Shown here: positions 47,054 through 56,213 of the stretch, piece after piece
How the letters are laid out: each line of letters starts with the position of its first letter
Numbering within the stretch: the first letter of the stretch is position 1
NCBI RefSeq assembly: GCF_030815125.1
Contig: NZ_JAUSWH010000009.1
Coordinates: 144,980-208,979 of the forward strand
Length of the DNA: 64,000 nucleotides
Origin: Allorhizobium paknamense
Lineage (GTDB): Bacteria > Pseudomonadota > Alphaproteobacteria > Rhizobiales > Rhizobiaceae
Reading direction: 5' to 3'
The notes under the pieces: generated by a model
The model's database searches: none
What the model saw: the letters and a program-made list of their open reading frames with translations, nothing else
What the model was told of the DNA's origin: nothing
Translations under genes and position numbers: made by a program

Positions 47054-47493
47054 TGTGAAAACAGCCATGCAAAATTATTGGGGCTGAAAAGCGGCATTTT
47101 CCCCCGGTCGCACGGCAGGGCAATCCGCACGATGAGCAAGCCATTACCTCAAAAAAGAAGCGTCCTATCAGAAGGTTAGCGCTGTCTTTGCCCTAAGCCG
47201 CAGAGCAGGAACGAAGCAGTCATCAGGCAGCGGTTATGCTTGGAGGCCCCTTCCGTCAAGGGACAGTGAAACAGTAAAATATTGATTTCCTCACTTTTTT
47301 GTGGTAGGCATCAAGAACTGTTCCACCGTGCGGGCACACTTGTGTCCAAACCTGCCACGAAAGCCAAAAATCCAAGCGCTCGAAATCTGTGACATTCTAT
47401 CCACGGGGGTGGGTCGCCGATGCAATGGATTTTTTTGTAAATGTCGCGGCTGGATCAGCAGCGTGAAGTCACCCGACGGTTCCCCCGTCTCAT

Positions 47494-47512
47494 CCGGGCC
47501 CTCCGGGCCCGG
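47494..47512 (+). promoter_or_regulatory. GC-rich hairpin in the carD leader
   Basis: CCGGGCCC (47494-47501) and GGGCCCGG (47505-47512) around TCC, 43 bp before the carD ATG. No T-run follows. Possible leader structure or pause site; a role is not shown. Confidence 0.5.
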
Positions 47513-47555
47513 GATCGGCTGTTGCCGATATTGTAACAGGGAGTTTTTAGAGCGA

Positions 47556-48128
47556 ATGACGACCCAGCAGAAGAAATCCTCAACGCGCCAGGGCTTCAAG
47601 ACGGGCGAAGCGATCGTCTATCCGGCCCATGGTGTCGGCACGATCACCGCTATCGAGGAGCAGGAAGTCGCGGGCATGAAGCTTGAGCTTTTTGTTATTG
47701 ACTTCGAAAAAGACAAAATGCGCCTGAAAGTTCCGGTGACCAAGGCTGTCACCATTGGCATGCGCAAGCTTTCCGAGACCGATTTTGTCGATCGCGCGTT
47801 GAAGGTGGTTCAGGGCAAGGCACGCGTGAAGCGGACGATGTGGTCCCGCCGCGCGCAGGAATATGATGCCAAGATCAATTCCGGCGACCTCATTTCCATC
47901 GCGGAAGTTGTTCGCGACCTTTATCGCGCCGAGCATCAGCCGGAGCAGTCCTATTCCGAGCGTCAGCTTTATGAAGCCGCTCTGGACCGCATGGCCCGCG
48001 AAATCGCAGCTGTGAACAAGATGTCCGAAACCGAGGCTGTGCGCCTGGTTGAGGTTAATCTTGCCAAGGGCCCGAAGCGCGGCAAGACGATCGAGGAAGA
48101 CGAGGCACAGGAAGAAGAAGCAGCGTAA
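47556..48128 (+). CDS. carD: CarD/CdnL-family RNA-polymerase-binding regulator
   Basis: 190 residues. The N-terminal RNA-polymerase-interacting Tudor-like domain (FKTGEAIVYPAHGVGTITAIEEQEVAGMKLELFVIDFEKDKMRLKVP) is followed by a helical DNA-binding part with the conserved WSRRAQEYDAKINSGD (the Trp that wedges open promoters in CarD homologues) and an acidic tail. It is expected to stabilise open complexes at rRNA and other housekeeping promoters. ATG 47556 has AGGGAG upstream. A bidirectional-looking terminator follows at once. Confidence 0.95.
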   Translation: MTTQQKKSSTRQGFKTGEAIVYPAHGVGTITAIEEQEVAGMKLELFVIDFEKDKMRLKVPVTKAVTIGMRKLSETDFVDRALKVVQGKARVKRTMWSRRAQEYDAKINSGDLISIAEVVRDLYRAEHQPEQSYSERQLYEAALDRMAREIAAVNKMSETEAVRLVEVNLAKGPKRGKTIEEDEAQEEEAA

Positions 48129-48150
48129 TCCGTCTTCTCCTGCCATTCAT

Positions 48151-48182
48151 AAAAAGCCCGGGGTCGATGCCCCGGGTTTTTT
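48151..48182 (+). terminator. Rho-independent terminator of carD
   Basis: AAAAAGCCCGGGG (48151-48163), loop, CCCCGGGTTTTTT (48170-48182). Perfect stem with T-run, 22 bp after the carD stop. Confidence 0.92.
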
Positions 48183-48222
48183 ATGGATGAATTGCGGTCT
48201 TTCAATCTGGAGTCCGGTGTCC

Positions 48223-48290
48223 CTTACAGCGCCGTGCGTTTTATCAAACGCACAAAGGACGCTGTAAGACTTTAAATCTGCTGCATATTC
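48223..48290 (-). repeat. PAL-II copy 6, truncated
   Basis: TTACAGCGCC, inner GTGCGTTTTATCAAACGCAC, AAAGGACGCTGTAA and GACTTTAAATCTGCTGCAT. The sequence stops in the left arm of hairpin A. Inner module type (ii). PAL-IV copy 1 follows 19 bp later. Confidence 0.82.
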
Positions 48291-48308
48291 CGACCGGAGT
48301 GAGAGCAC

Positions 48309-48339
48309 CGATCTGATTCAATCAGATCGAAAAGCGTTC
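48309..48339 (-). repeat. PAL-IV short palindrome, copy 1
   Basis: CGATCTGATT-C-AATCAGATCG (48309-48329), perfect 10-bp arms, with tail AAAAGCG. Related copies at 48677 and 56749 have the tail as CGCTTTT on the other side. Confidence 0.75.
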
Positions 48340-48368
48340 TAAAAGCGGATCCCGAACACAGATGTCGT

Positions 48369-48443
48369 TCAGGCGAGTCCCAAGAAGGACAGGATGGCAA
48401 CGACGATAACCACAGCTCCCACGAGCCAGATGATGTTGTTCAT
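48369..48443 (-). CDS. 24-residue single-span membrane microprotein
   Basis: ATG 48443 to TGA 48369. The product begins MNNIIW and is one hydrophobic helix (LVGAVVIVVAILSFLGLA) with no charged residue. A strong ribosome site, GGAAAGGAAG, lies about 5 bases before the ATG. The amino-acid make-up (Val/Ile/Leu/Gly/Ala) is what a membrane span needs, unlikely by chance directly behind such a site. It stands between PAL-II copies 6 and 7. No family is claimed. It would be missed by a 60-residue ORF cutoff. Confidence 0.65.
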   Translation of the reverse strand: MNNIIWLVGAVVIVVAILSFLGLA

Positions 48444-48561
48444 GGCGGCTTCCTTTCCGAAAATGACAAACACCGCTGGCCGTAGCCTGCGCGGTGTGTG
48501 ACCAAACCCGCCACTCCCGCGCATGTTCCAGCGGATCTCTCAGCCGATGTTTTGGAGGCCT

Positions 48562-48666
48562 GTTACAGCGCCGTGCGCCATATATGGCGCACAAAGGTTC
48601 GCTGTAACGCTTTAAATCTGCTGCATAATTCCTTAAATCGATTCCGATTTCAGGAATTATGCAGTA
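48562..48666 (-). repeat. PAL-II double-hairpin intergenic repeat, copy 7
   Basis: TTACAGCGCC, inner GTGCGCCATATATGGCGCAC, AAAGGTTCGCTGTAA, CGCTTTAAATCTGCTGC, and hairpin A TGCATAATTCC...GGAATTATGCAG. Inner module type (i), a perfect palindrome here. PAL-IV copy 2 follows. Confidence 0.88.
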
Positions 48667-48697
48667 GAGCGCTTTTCAATCTGATTGAATCAGATCG
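48667..48697 (+). repeat. PAL-IV short palindrome, copy 2
   Basis: AGAGCGCTTTT then CAATCTGATT-G-AATCAGATCG (48677-48697), nearly perfect 10-bp arms. It abuts the end of PAL-II copy 7. Confidence 0.75.
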
Positions 48698-48719
48698 GGG
48701 CTCTCACATTTTATTTTTG

Positions 48720-48766
48720 GAGCATAATTTTATCGATTCTCGTTTCACGTCGGTCGAATTATGCTC
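48720..48766. repeat. Inverted repeat resembling a diverged PAL-II hairpin
   Basis: GAGCATAATT (48720-48729) and AATTATGCTC (48757-48766), perfect arms around a 27-nt centre containing ATCGATTC. The arms recall TGCATAATT/AATTATGCA of PAL-II hairpin A. Confidence 0.6.
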
Positions 48767-49181
48767 TCATCCATTTTCCTTCGGAATGAGGGAAAGCGAA
48801 ATAGAAACCCCGTCATTTTGGGGGTTCTGTTCCTCATCCAATAACGCCACTGCGACATGGATGTATCGTTTCCGACAGGTTTTTTTCACCCGCCCCATTT
48901 CGGTCAAATCCCTGCCCTAATTCAAGACGAGAGTGCAGCCGTCTTCAGTTGGCGCGTCAGCGCCAGGGTCCGGTTTGGCGCATTGACCCCTTACCCCCAG
49001 CCCCCCAATGTTCCGGCCGGACCCACAATCTCCCTCGTTTTTCGCCAAAGATGAATTGCGTCATAGCGCTCCGTGATCGGAGTGCGCGCGATACGGAAGA
49101 TTATGCCGACACGACCGGTGACTGCTTTGCCCAGATGAACCGGCGCGTAAGGCCATCACACGTGCGGTTGCGCAATATGCG

Positions 49182-49934
49182 TCAGTTGCTGGCCGCCGCC
49201 GACGTCATCACCGTCGTTGCACCCAGAATTTGCGACGGGTCGCCCTTGGCTGTGGAGGATTGCAGCAGCACGGCCACGCCGTCGCTGGAGTCATCCCGCA
49301 TCATCTTGGCTGGAATGGTCAGGGAGACCTGATCGCCGTGCCACATGCCGACGGACTGGATATCGGTGACACTGTTCCAATAGGTAAAGCGCTGCCCCTT
49401 GTTTTCGCCCTTCAGCACGTCCACGTCCTTGCGACGCTTGAAATAGACCACCACCACATCGGCCTTGCCCTCGCCGGGACCGACATTGATGGCCAATTCA
49501 TCGCCCTTCAGCGCGGCATTCACCTTCACCTTGAGACCGTCACCGCTGCTCATCAGGTTCGAAACCTTGCCGGAAACGGCATTGGGATCTGTCGCCTTCA
49601 TCTGCACCCGGCCATTGACCACCGCCTGGGGGGTGTAGACGCCGTTACGGCCAAAGCTGCGGGCATAGCCATATTGGCGGGCAGTGTTGCCGGGAGAGCC
49701 AAGCGTATCGGCCCAGCCACGATAGTTCCAGTAATCGACGTGATAGGCCAGCGCCACGATCCCGGGTTGCCCGACCAGATTTTCAAAAGCGCGGTCGGCA
49801 GGCGGACAGGAGTTGCAGCCCTGCGAGGTAAAAAGCTCCACAACGCCCTTCACAGGCGGAACTTCCTGCGCCGAGGCAAGCCCGAAGCTGAGGCTGTAAG
49901 CCACCAATCCTGTCAGAATCTGTTTGAAACCCAT
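49182..49934 (-). CDS. DUF1223 secreted thioredoxin-like protein
   Basis: 250 residues. A Sec signal peptide (about 1-22, ending LASAQ) leads to a thioredoxin-like region with FTSQGCNSCPPADRAFENL, a CxxC motif, then the DUF1223 blocks LAYHVDYWNYRGWADTLGSP and RSFGRNGVYTPQAVVNGRV. A beta-rich second half ends in QSSTAKGDPSQILGATTV. The protein is periplasmic. Disulfide or redox activity is likely but unproven for this family. It stands alone on -, with 245 bp to the acnA terminator upstream. Confidence 0.92.
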   Translation of the reverse strand: MGFKQILTGLVAYSLSFGLASAQEVPPVKGVVELFTSQGCNSCPPADRAFENLVGQPGIVALAYHVDYWNYRGWADTLGSPGNTARQYGYARSFGRNGVYTPQAVVNGRVQMKATDPNAVSGKVSNLMSSGDGLKVKVNAALKGDELAINVGPGEGKADVVVVYFKRRKDVDVLKGENKGQRFTYWNSVTDIQSVGMWHGDQVSLTIPAKMMRDDSSDGVAVLLQSSTAKGDPSQILGATTVMTSAAASN

Positions 49935-50178
49935 GAATGCCGACCCGTCATTTGCTACCCCAAAAGATAAGCAGTGCCGCCTTCAACGCCAAGTCACGTT
50001 GGGGTGAGGCGGACGTCACTGCCTGATTCCCGCTGTCCGCTCGGAGGTTTGCGGGAGATTTACAGCATATCCAGTGACGGCAGCGTCAGAAGCGATGAGA
50101 CAACGCATACCGTGGGGCGGCTGAATACAGCATGACCGGTTAAAACCTGCAGCAGTTTTGTGAAATGAGCATCATTTG

Positions 50179-50205
50179 AAAAAGCCGCCGGGAAGACCCG
50201 GCGGC
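50179..50205 (-). terminator. Rho-independent terminator of acnA
   Basis: On the - strand GCCGCCGGG (50205-50197), loop TCTT, CCCGGCGGC (50192-50184), then TTTTTC. 17 bp after the acnA stop. Confidence 0.92.
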
Positions 50206-50221
50206 TCGAGAGCAAATAAGA

Positions 50222-52918
50222 TCAGGCAGCGAGATCGCGCAGAACCGTCTGCAGGATGCCGCCATTGTTGACGTAGGTCACTTCGTCCAGCGTATCGATG
50301 CGGCAGATCAGCGGAACGTCCTTCACGGAGCCATCCGCATAGGTGATCTTGGCCACCTTCTTCTCGCGCGGCTTGATGTCGCCGTCGAGACCTTCGATCG
50401 TCACCGTCTCGTCGCCCTTGAGGTTGAGCGAGGCCCAGGTGGTGCCTTCCTCGAACACGAAGGGAATGACGCCCATGCCGACCAGGTTCGAACGGTGGAT
50501 ACGCTCGAAGGACTGGGCGATCACGGCGCGCACGCCGAGCAGGTTGGTGCCCTTGGCAGCCCAGTCACGCGAGGAACCGTTGCCGTATTCCACGCCTGCA
50601 AAGATGACCAGCGGAACGCCCTCTGCCTTGTACTTCATGGCGGCGTCGTAGATCGACATCTCTTCCTTCGACGGATAGTGGATGGTGTAGCCACCTTCCT
50701 TGCCGTTCGGGCCGAGCATGTGGTTACGGATGCGGATATTGGCGAAGGTGCCGCGCATCATCACTTCATGGTTGCCACGGCGCGTGCCGTACTGGTTGAA
50801 GTCGGCCACCTGCACGCCATTGCCCATGAGATAGGCGCCAGCCGGGGACTGCGCCTTGATCGAACCGGCCGGAGAAATATGGTCGGTGGTGATCTTGTCG
50901 CCGAACAAGCCGAGAACGCGGGCATTGACAATGTTGTCCACGCCCTTGCCGGCCTGCTTTGCCATGCCGACGAAGTAGGGCGGGTTCTGGACATAGGTGG
51001 ACTTGTCGTCCCAGGCATAGGTCTGGCCTTCCGGCACCTGCACGGCCTGCCAGTTTTCGTCGCCCTTGAACACGTCCGCATACTTGGTTTCGAACAGTTC
51101 GCGGGTCACGTATTTCTGGATGAACTCCTGCACTTCGGCAGAGGTCGGCCAGATGTCCTTGAGGTAGACGGGGTTGCCGTCCTTGTCCTCGCCGAGCGGC
51201 TCCTTGGTCAGGTCCTTCTGGACCGTACCGGCAAGCGCATAGGCAACGACGAGCGGCGGGGATGCCAGGTAGTTGGCCTGAACGTCCGGCGAGATACGGC
51301 CTTCGAAGTTACGGTTGCCGGAAAGAACGCCAGCCGTGATCAGACCCTTGTCGTTGATGGTCTTGGAGATCGGGGCGGGCAGCGGGCCGGAATTGCCGAT
51401 GCAGGTGGTGCAGCCGAAACCGACGAGGTTGAAGCCGAGTGCATCGAGATCCGTCTGCAGGCCGGACTTGGCGAGATATTCGCCAACAACCTGAGATCCG
51501 GGCGCAAGCGAGGTCTTAACCCAGGGCTTGGACTTCAGGCCCTTGGCAACGGCGTTGCGGGCAAGAAGACCGGCGGCAATCAGCACGCTCGGGTTCGAGG
51601 TGTTGGTGCAGGAGGTGATGGCGGCGATGCAGACATCACCATGACCGAGATCAAACTTTTCGCCTTCGACAGCGTAGCGCGTCTCAAGCTGGCCGGGCTT
51701 CTTGTAGTCGTTTTCCAGCGCGGTGGCGAAGTTCGGCGCGATGGTTTCCAGCGGCAGGCGGCCTTCCGGACGCTTCGGGCCGGCCATGGAGGGCACGACG
51801 TCGCCGAGGTCGAGTTCCAGCGTGTCGGTGAAGACCAGGTCGGAACCGTCATTGTCACGCCACATGCCCTGCGCCTTGGAATAGGCTTCGACCAGTGCGA
51901 TGCGGTCCTTAGAGCGGCCGGACATGTCGAGATAGCCGATGGTGGCGCTGTCCACGGGGAAGAAGCCGCAGGTCGCGCCGTATTCCGGACCCATATTGCC
52001 GATGGTGGCGCGGTCTGCGACCGGCATATTGTCCATGCCCGGGCCGAAGAATTCGACGAACTTGGAAACGACGCCCTTCTTGCGCAGCATCTGCACCACG
52101 GTCAGCACGAGGTCGGTGGCGGTCACGCCTTCCTTGAGCTTGCCGGTCAGCTTGAAGCCGATGACTTCCGGCAGCAGCATGGAAACCGGCTGGCCAAGCA
52201 TGGCGGCTTCAGCCTCGATACCGCCCACGCCCCAGCCCAGAACGCCGAGGCCATTGATCATCGTGGTATGGCTGTCTGTGCCGACGCAGGTATCCGGATA
52301 GGCGATGGTTTCGCCGTCTTCTTCCTTGGTCCAGACGGTCTGGCCGAGATATTCGAAATTCACCTGGTGACAGATGCCGGTGCCCGGAGGAACGACGCGG
52401 AAGTTCTTGAAAGCCTGCTGGCCCCACTTCAGGAAGCGGTAACGTTCGCCGTTGCGCTGATATTCCAGCTCGACGTTTCTGGCGAAAGCCTGGGGGGTGC
52501 CGAACTCATCGACGATAACCGAGTGGTCGATGACGAGATCGACGGGAACCAGCGGGTTGATCTTTTCCGGATCGCCGCCGAGAGCCTTGATACCGTCACG
52601 CATGGCGGCAAGGTCGACAACGGCGGGAACGCCGGTGAAGTCCTGCATCAGCACGCGGGCCGGGCGGTAGGCGATTTCGGCTTCGGTCAGGCCCTTGTTG
52701 ACGAGCCAGGCGGCAACGGCCTCGATATCGGCCTTGGTCACGGAGCGGCCGTCTTCGTTGCGCAGCAGGTTCTCCAGCAGAACCTTCATGGAATAGGGGA
52801 GCTTCGACACGCCCGTAAGACCGTTCGCTTCGGCCTTGGGGATGCTGTAATAGACATAATCCTTGCCGTTAACGGTCAGGACCGACCGGCAATTGAAGCT
52901 GTCGAGCGATTTAGACAC
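50222..52918 (-). CDS. acnA: Aconitate hydratase A
   Basis: 898-residue TCA-cycle enzyme interconverting citrate and isocitrate with a [4Fe-4S] cluster. Cluster ligands lie in [12 protein letters not shown] and [15 protein letters not shown]. Other landmarks are [24 protein letters not shown], the C-terminal swivel domain [37 protein letters not shown], and the [19 protein letters not shown]-terminal block. The start is GTG 52918 ([15 protein letters not shown]). The frame is open 11 codons further but without a start site. Divergent from the ccm operon (273 bp between). Confidence 0.97.
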   Translation of the reverse strand: MSKSLDSFNCRSVLTVNGKDYVYYSIPKAEANGLTGVSKLPYSMKVLLENLLRNEDGRSVTKADIEAVAAWLVNKGLTEAEIAYRPARVLMQDFTGVPAVVDLAAMRDGIKALGGDPEKINPLVPVDLVIDHSVIVDEFGTPQAFARNVELEYQRNGERYRFLKWGQQAFKNFRVVPPGTGICHQVNFEYLGQTVWTKEEDGETIAYPDTCVGTDSHTTMINGLGVLGWGVGGIEAEAAMLGQPVSMLLPEVIGFKLTGKLKEGVTATDLVLTVVQMLRKKGVVSKFVEFFGPGMDNMPVADRATIGNMGPEYGATCGFFPVDSATIGYLDMSGRSKDRIALVEAYSKAQGMWRDNDGSDLVFTDTLELDLGDVVPSMAGPKRPEGRLPLETIAPNFATALENDYKKPGQLETRYAVEGEKFDLGHGDVCIAAITSCTNTSNPSVLIAAGLLARNAVAKGLKSKPWVKTSLAPGSQVVGEYLAKSGLQTDLDALGFNLVGFGCTTCIGNSGPLPAPISKTINDKGLITAGVLSGNRNFEGRISPDVQANYLASPPLVVAYALAGTVQKDLTKEPLGEDKDGNPVYLKDIWPTSAEVQEFIQKYVTRELFETKYADVFKGDENWQAVQVPEGQTYAWDDKSTYVQNPPYFVGMAKQAGKGVDNIVNARVLGLFGDKITTDHISPAGSIKAQSPAGAYLMGNGVQVADFNQYGTRRGNHEVMMRGTFANIRIRNHMLGPNGKEGGYTIHYPSKEEMSIYDAAMKYKAEGVPLVIFAGVEYGNGSSRDWAAKGTNLLGVRAVIAQSFERIHRSNLVGMGVIPFVFEEGTTWASLNLKGDETVTIEGLDGDIKPREKKVAKITYADGSVKDVPLICRIDTLDEVTYVNNGGILQTVLRDLAA

Positions 52919-53191
52919 GGAATAAACCCCGCTTATTCTGATAGCCAACACATTCGTGCGGACGCCTATGCACTACATGCACATCAGGATGCGGGTACGA
53001 CCATTTCCGCTGTCCGCCCGTGAAAATCGCTTGTCGCAATGTTCAAGTTCGGCGCTAGGATGAAGATCACGCCGGCCGCTGGCGTGGTTGCAGGTCTTAT
53101 AGATAATTTCTAAGAACTGTTCCAGACCGGCAAACGGTCCGAAGGCAGAATTTTTTGAAAGCGCGATGCTTTCCGTAAAGGCGGGGTAAAC

Positions 53192-53836
53192 ATGCGGCTG
53201 ATCGCCCGGAATCTGGCGGCCCGACGGGGGGAGGATCTGCTGTTCAGCGGAATTTCCCTTGTGCTTTCAAAGGGCGAAGCGCTGGTGCTGACAGGCCGAA
53301 ACGGATCGGGCAAGTCCACGCTGCTCAGGGTTCTGGCGGGACTGATGCGCCCGGAGATGGGGGAAGCCCTCTGCGAATCACCGGGTGACGAGCCCCGCCC
53401 GGTACGGGAGTTCAGCCATTATCTCGGCCATCGCAACGGCATGAAGGCGGAACTGACGGTTGCGGAAAATCTGGCTTTCTGGAAAACCTTTCTCGGCGAT
53501 CATGACAAGGGCTGCGGCATCGCCATCGAAGAGGCGGCGGATCGGGTCGGGCTCGGCGGCATCACCCACCTGCCCTATGGCTATCTTTCCGCCGGTCAGC
53601 AGCGGCGCTTCGCCATGGCGCGGCTTCTGGTGGCGCATCGCCCCGTCTGGCTGCTGGACGAGCCGACGGCGGCGCTCGACTCGGCGGCGGATAGCCTGTT
53701 TTCCAGCCTCGTGCGCGCCCATCTCTCCGCAGGTGGTCTGGTGGTGGCCGCCACGCACCAACCGCTCGGGCTGGACGCTCCGCAAAGGCTGGAAATGAAA
53801 GGCTTCGATCACACCAGTCTGGAAAAGGCTTTCTGA
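53192..53836 (+). CDS. ccmA: Heme exporter ATP-binding protein CcmA
   Basis: 214-residue ABC ATPase of the CcmABCD complex, which releases holo-CcmE during cytochrome c maturation. Walker A is GRNGSGKST, the signature LSAGQQRRFAMARL, Walker B WLLDEPTAALD and the H-loop AATHQPLG. Compact size is typical of CcmA. ATG 53192 follows AAAGGCGGGG. The stop codon overlaps the ccmB ATG by one base, indicating coupled translation in ccmABCD-ccmG. Confidence 0.95.
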   Translation: MRLIARNLAARRGEDLLFSGISLVLSKGEALVLTGRNGSGKSTLLRVLAGLMRPEMGEALCESPGDEPRPVREFSHYLGHRNGMKAELTVAENLAFWKTFLGDHDKGCGIAIEEAADRVGLGGITHLPYGYLSAGQQRRFAMARLLVAHRPVWLLDEPTAALDSAADSLFSSLVRAHLSAGGLVVAATHQPLGLDAPQRLEMKGFDHTSLEKAF

Positions 53837-54495
53837 TGCTGGCGCTTTTCATCCGCGATCTGAAGCTTTCCGTGCGCGCTGGCGGCGGGGCGCTGATCGG
53901 CATCCTGTTCTTCCTGACAGTGGTGGCGGTCATTCCCTTCGGTGTCGGCCCGGATATGAACCTCCTGTCGCGCATCGGCCCGGCCATTGTCTGGATCGGG
54001 GCGCTGCTGTCGGCGCTGCTCGGACTCGACCGGCTGTTTCAGGCCGACCGCGACGATGGCACGCTGGACCTTCTCCTGATGCCGGAGCAGCCGCTGGTGG
54101 CGACGGTCTTTGTCAAATGCCTTGCCCATTGGGCCTCGACCTGCCTGCCACTGGTCATCGCCTCTCCCCTGCTCGGCCTGTTCATGAACATGAATGAAGT
54201 GGCCATTGGCGCGGTGATGCTGACGCTGCTGGTTGGTTCTCCGGCCATTGCCTTCATCGGCGCGGCAGGGGCTGCGGTGGCGGTGGCGCTGCCGCGCGGC
54301 GGCCTGCTGGTCTCCATTCTGGTTCTGCCGCTTGCCATTCCAGTGCTGATCTTCGGCGTCAGCGCATCCTATGCCGCGGTGGAAGATCCGGCCCCCTTCC
54401 TGCCACCCTTCCTGTTTCTCGTGGCGCTGACGATGATCTTCGCAGTCATCGGCCCCCTTGCGGCGGCCCTGGCGCTTAGGCAAGCTGCCGATTGA
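53836..54495 (+). CDS. ccmB: Heme exporter protein CcmB
   Basis: 219 residues, six membrane spans, the membrane partner of CcmA. The N-terminal LFIRDLKLSVRAGGGALIGILFFLTVVAVIPFGVGP and the conserved DDGTLDLLLMPEQPL block are typical. The rest is hydrophobic with LPRGGLLVSILVLPLAIPVLIFG. It starts at the ccmA stop (TGATG). ccmC follows after 69 bp with its own ribosome site. Confidence 0.95.
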   Translation: MLALFIRDLKLSVRAGGGALIGILFFLTVVAVIPFGVGPDMNLLSRIGPAIVWIGALLSALLGLDRLFQADRDDGTLDLLLMPEQPLVATVFVKCLAHWASTCLPLVIASPLLGLFMNMNEVAIGAVMLTLLVGSPAIAFIGAAGAAVAVALPRGGLLVSILVLPLAIPVLIFGVSASYAAVEDPAPFLPPFLFLVALTMIFAVIGPLAAALALRQAAD

Positions 54496-54564
54496 CGCCG
54501 TTTTCCTGCCCCCGGTTTGACGAGGATCAATTGCGACCCATTGCGGATCAGGGTAGAAAGCAGC

Positions 54565-55329
54565 ATGAGCGAAACGAGCCTTGCCATTACGAAATTCAGC
54601 GATCTCGCCAACCCCACGCGGTTTCTGGCGCTGGTCCGGCTTATTCTGCCGTGGATGGCGGTGATCACCGCCCTTCTGTTTGCGGTCGGCCTCTATCTGA
54701 GCTTTACCACGGAAGGCGATTACCAGCAGGGTTACACGGTGCGGATCATGTATATCCATGTTCCCGCCGCCTGGCTGGCGCTGATGTGCTATTCCATCAT
54801 GGCGCTGTCGGCCATCGGCACGCTGGTCTGGCGGCATCCGCTGGCCGATGTCAGCCACAAGGCGGCAGCACCGCTGGGGGCTGCCTTCACGCTCATCGCC
54901 CTGGTCACGGGCTCCTTCTGGGGCAAGCCGATGTGGGGCACCTGGTGGGCCTGGGGCGATGCACGTCTCACCTCGGTCTTCGTGCTGTTCCTGATGTATC
55001 TCGGCCTGATCGCGCTCAACCGCGCCATGGACGATGCCAGCCGCGCGGCAAAGGTCAGCGCCGTCTTCATTCTGGTCGGCTTCGTCAACATTCCGATCAT
55101 CAAGTTTTCTGTGGAATGGTGGAACACGCTGCACCAGCCGGCCAGCGTCATGCGGCTCGGCGGCCCCACCATCGATCCGGAATTCCTGCGTCCGCTCATG
55201 GTCATGGCGCTGGCCTTCACGCTGCTGTTCTTCACGCTGCATCTGGCCGCCATGCGCAATGAAATCTGGCGGCGGCGCGTTGCCGCGCAGCGGCGGCTTT
55301 CCGCCCGCATGGCTGCCCGGGGGGAATGA
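54565..55329 (+). CDS. ccmC: Heme exporter protein CcmC
   Basis: 254 residues with six membrane spans. It binds heme through the tryptophan-rich motif GTWWAWGDARLTS (about residue 128) and two His in neighbouring periplasmic loops (YIHVPAAW and the VEWWNTLHQP segment). It passes heme to CcmE. ATG 54565 follows GGGTAGAAAG. The open frame 16 codons upstream lacks a site. Its stop codon overlaps the start of ccmD. Confidence 0.95.
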   Translation: MSETSLAITKFSDLANPTRFLALVRLILPWMAVITALLFAVGLYLSFTTEGDYQQGYTVRIMYIHVPAAWLALMCYSIMALSAIGTLVWRHPLADVSHKAAAPLGAAFTLIALVTGSFWGKPMWGTWWAWGDARLTSVFVLFLMYLGLIALNRAMDDASRAAKVSAVFILVGFVNIPIIKFSVEWWNTLHQPASVMRLGGPTIDPEFLRPLMVMALAFTLLFFTLHLAAMRNEIWRRRVAAQRRLSARMAARGE

Positions 55330-55493
55330 TGAGCCACGACTTCTATATCTACAGCGCCTATGGAGCGGCTTTCTTCATCATTGTCTGTCTTATCCTCTGG
55401 GTGTTTTTGGACGGTCGCGCCCGGCAGAAGGATATGAAGGCGCTGGAAGCGGCTGGCATTCGCCGCCGCTCCGCCACCGCTGAACAGGGGTGA
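55329..55493 (+). CDS. ccmD: Heme exporter protein CcmD (short)
   Basis: 54 residues: MSHDFYIYSAYGAAFF opens one membrane span, then the basic cytoplasmic tail GRARQKDMKALEAAGIRRRS, the standard CcmD layout (one helix, Tyr-x-Tyr near the start, basic tail). It completes the CcmABC module that releases holo-CcmE. Two consecutive ATGs (55326 and 55329) sit on the ccmC stop, so translation is coupled. The gene is easily missed because of its length. ccmG starts 5 bp downstream of its stop. Confidence 0.92.
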   Translation: MSHDFYIYSAYGAAFFIIVCLILWVFLDGRARQKDMKALEAAGIRRRSATAEQG

Positions 55494-55498
55494 AGACC

Positions 55499-56116
55499 AT
55501 GGAGGAGAATCTCTCCCGCCCATCCGAACCCGAGCGGCAAAAACCGCTCTCGCGCCATGCGATGGCCGCCCTGCCGCTTTTGATCTTTCTCATCATCGCG
55601 GGCGTTGCCGGCAAGATGCTCTATGATCAGGATTTTCACGGCAAGAATGTCGCCGAAATTCCCTCGGCGCTGATCGGCACCAAAGCCCCGACGCTCGATC
55701 TGCCGCCGCTGGAGGGATCGGATCTGCCGCCCCTGACCAGCAGCTTCGTCGCAGGCAAGCTGACGCTGGTGAATGTCTTTGCCTCCTGGTGCGTACCCTG
55801 CCGGCAGGAACATCCCTTCCTCAAGCAACTGGCAAACGACCCCCGCCTGACGGTGGTGGGCATCAATTACAAGGATCGCAACGACAATGCGCTGCGCTTC
55901 CTGGGCGAACTGGGCAACCCCTACAAGGCCATCGGCGTCGATCCCAAGGGCAAGGCAGCCATAGACTGGGGCGTCTACGGCATTCCGGAAACCTATCTGG
56001 TCGGGCCGGATGGTACTATTCTCTACAAGCGGGTCGGCCCCTTCGATGCCGAGTCGCTGGAGCAAGGTCTTTACCCGGCGATTGACAAGGCTTTGCAGCA
56101 GAAGCCGTCATCGTAG
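55499..56116 (+). CDS. ccmG: Thiol:disulfide interchange protein CcmG/DsbE
   Basis: 205 residues. One membrane anchor (about 28-46) places a thioredoxin domain in the periplasm. Its active site is NVFASWCVPCRQEHPF (CxxC at about 97-100), and the cis-Pro loop is YGIPETYLVGPDG. It reduces apo-cytochrome c disulfides for heme attachment. ATG 55499 is preceded by AGGGGTGA. GTG 55490 is an alternative. It ends the ccm operon. ccmE, ccmF and ccmH are not in the window. Confidence 0.95.
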   Translation: MEENLSRPSEPERQKPLSRHAMAALPLLIFLIIAGVAGKMLYDQDFHGKNVAEIPSALIGTKAPTLDLPPLEGSDLPPLTSSFVAGKLTLVNVFASWCVPCRQEHPFLKQLANDPRLTVVGINYKDRNDNALRFLGELGNPYKAIGVDPKGKAAIDWGVYGIPETYLVGPDGTILYKRVGPFDAESLEQGLYPAIDKALQQKPSS

Positions 56117-56213
56117 CGCGGCGAAAGGCCACAGACACTCCAATCATATTGCCAGTGGAAAGACGTGCTGCTACCGCTGACATAACCAAGCTTCGATAAA
56201 CGAAGGACCGGGG

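Larger units (their letters stand above)
46980..47555. other. 576-bp gene-free stretch between fdxA and carD
   Basis: It contains the fdxA terminator (47005-47053) and, near carD, a GC hairpin (47494-47512). The remaining 430 bp have no reading frame I trust and no repeat family member. A long carD leader or a small RNA could lie here; neither can be shown by eye. Confidence 0.6.
48129..49181. other. 1.05-kb nearly gene-free stretch rich in palindromes
   Basis: It contains the carD terminator, PAL-II copies 6 and 7, two PAL-IV palindromes, a 10-bp inverted repeat at 48720-48766, and one microprotein gene (48369-48443). Between about 48770 and 49180 nothing recognisable remains. Confidence 0.7.

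Noticed and set aside
50495..53023. 842-codon open frame on + opposite acnA
   Set aside because: acnA has all cluster ligands and full length. The + frame is an antisense shadow.
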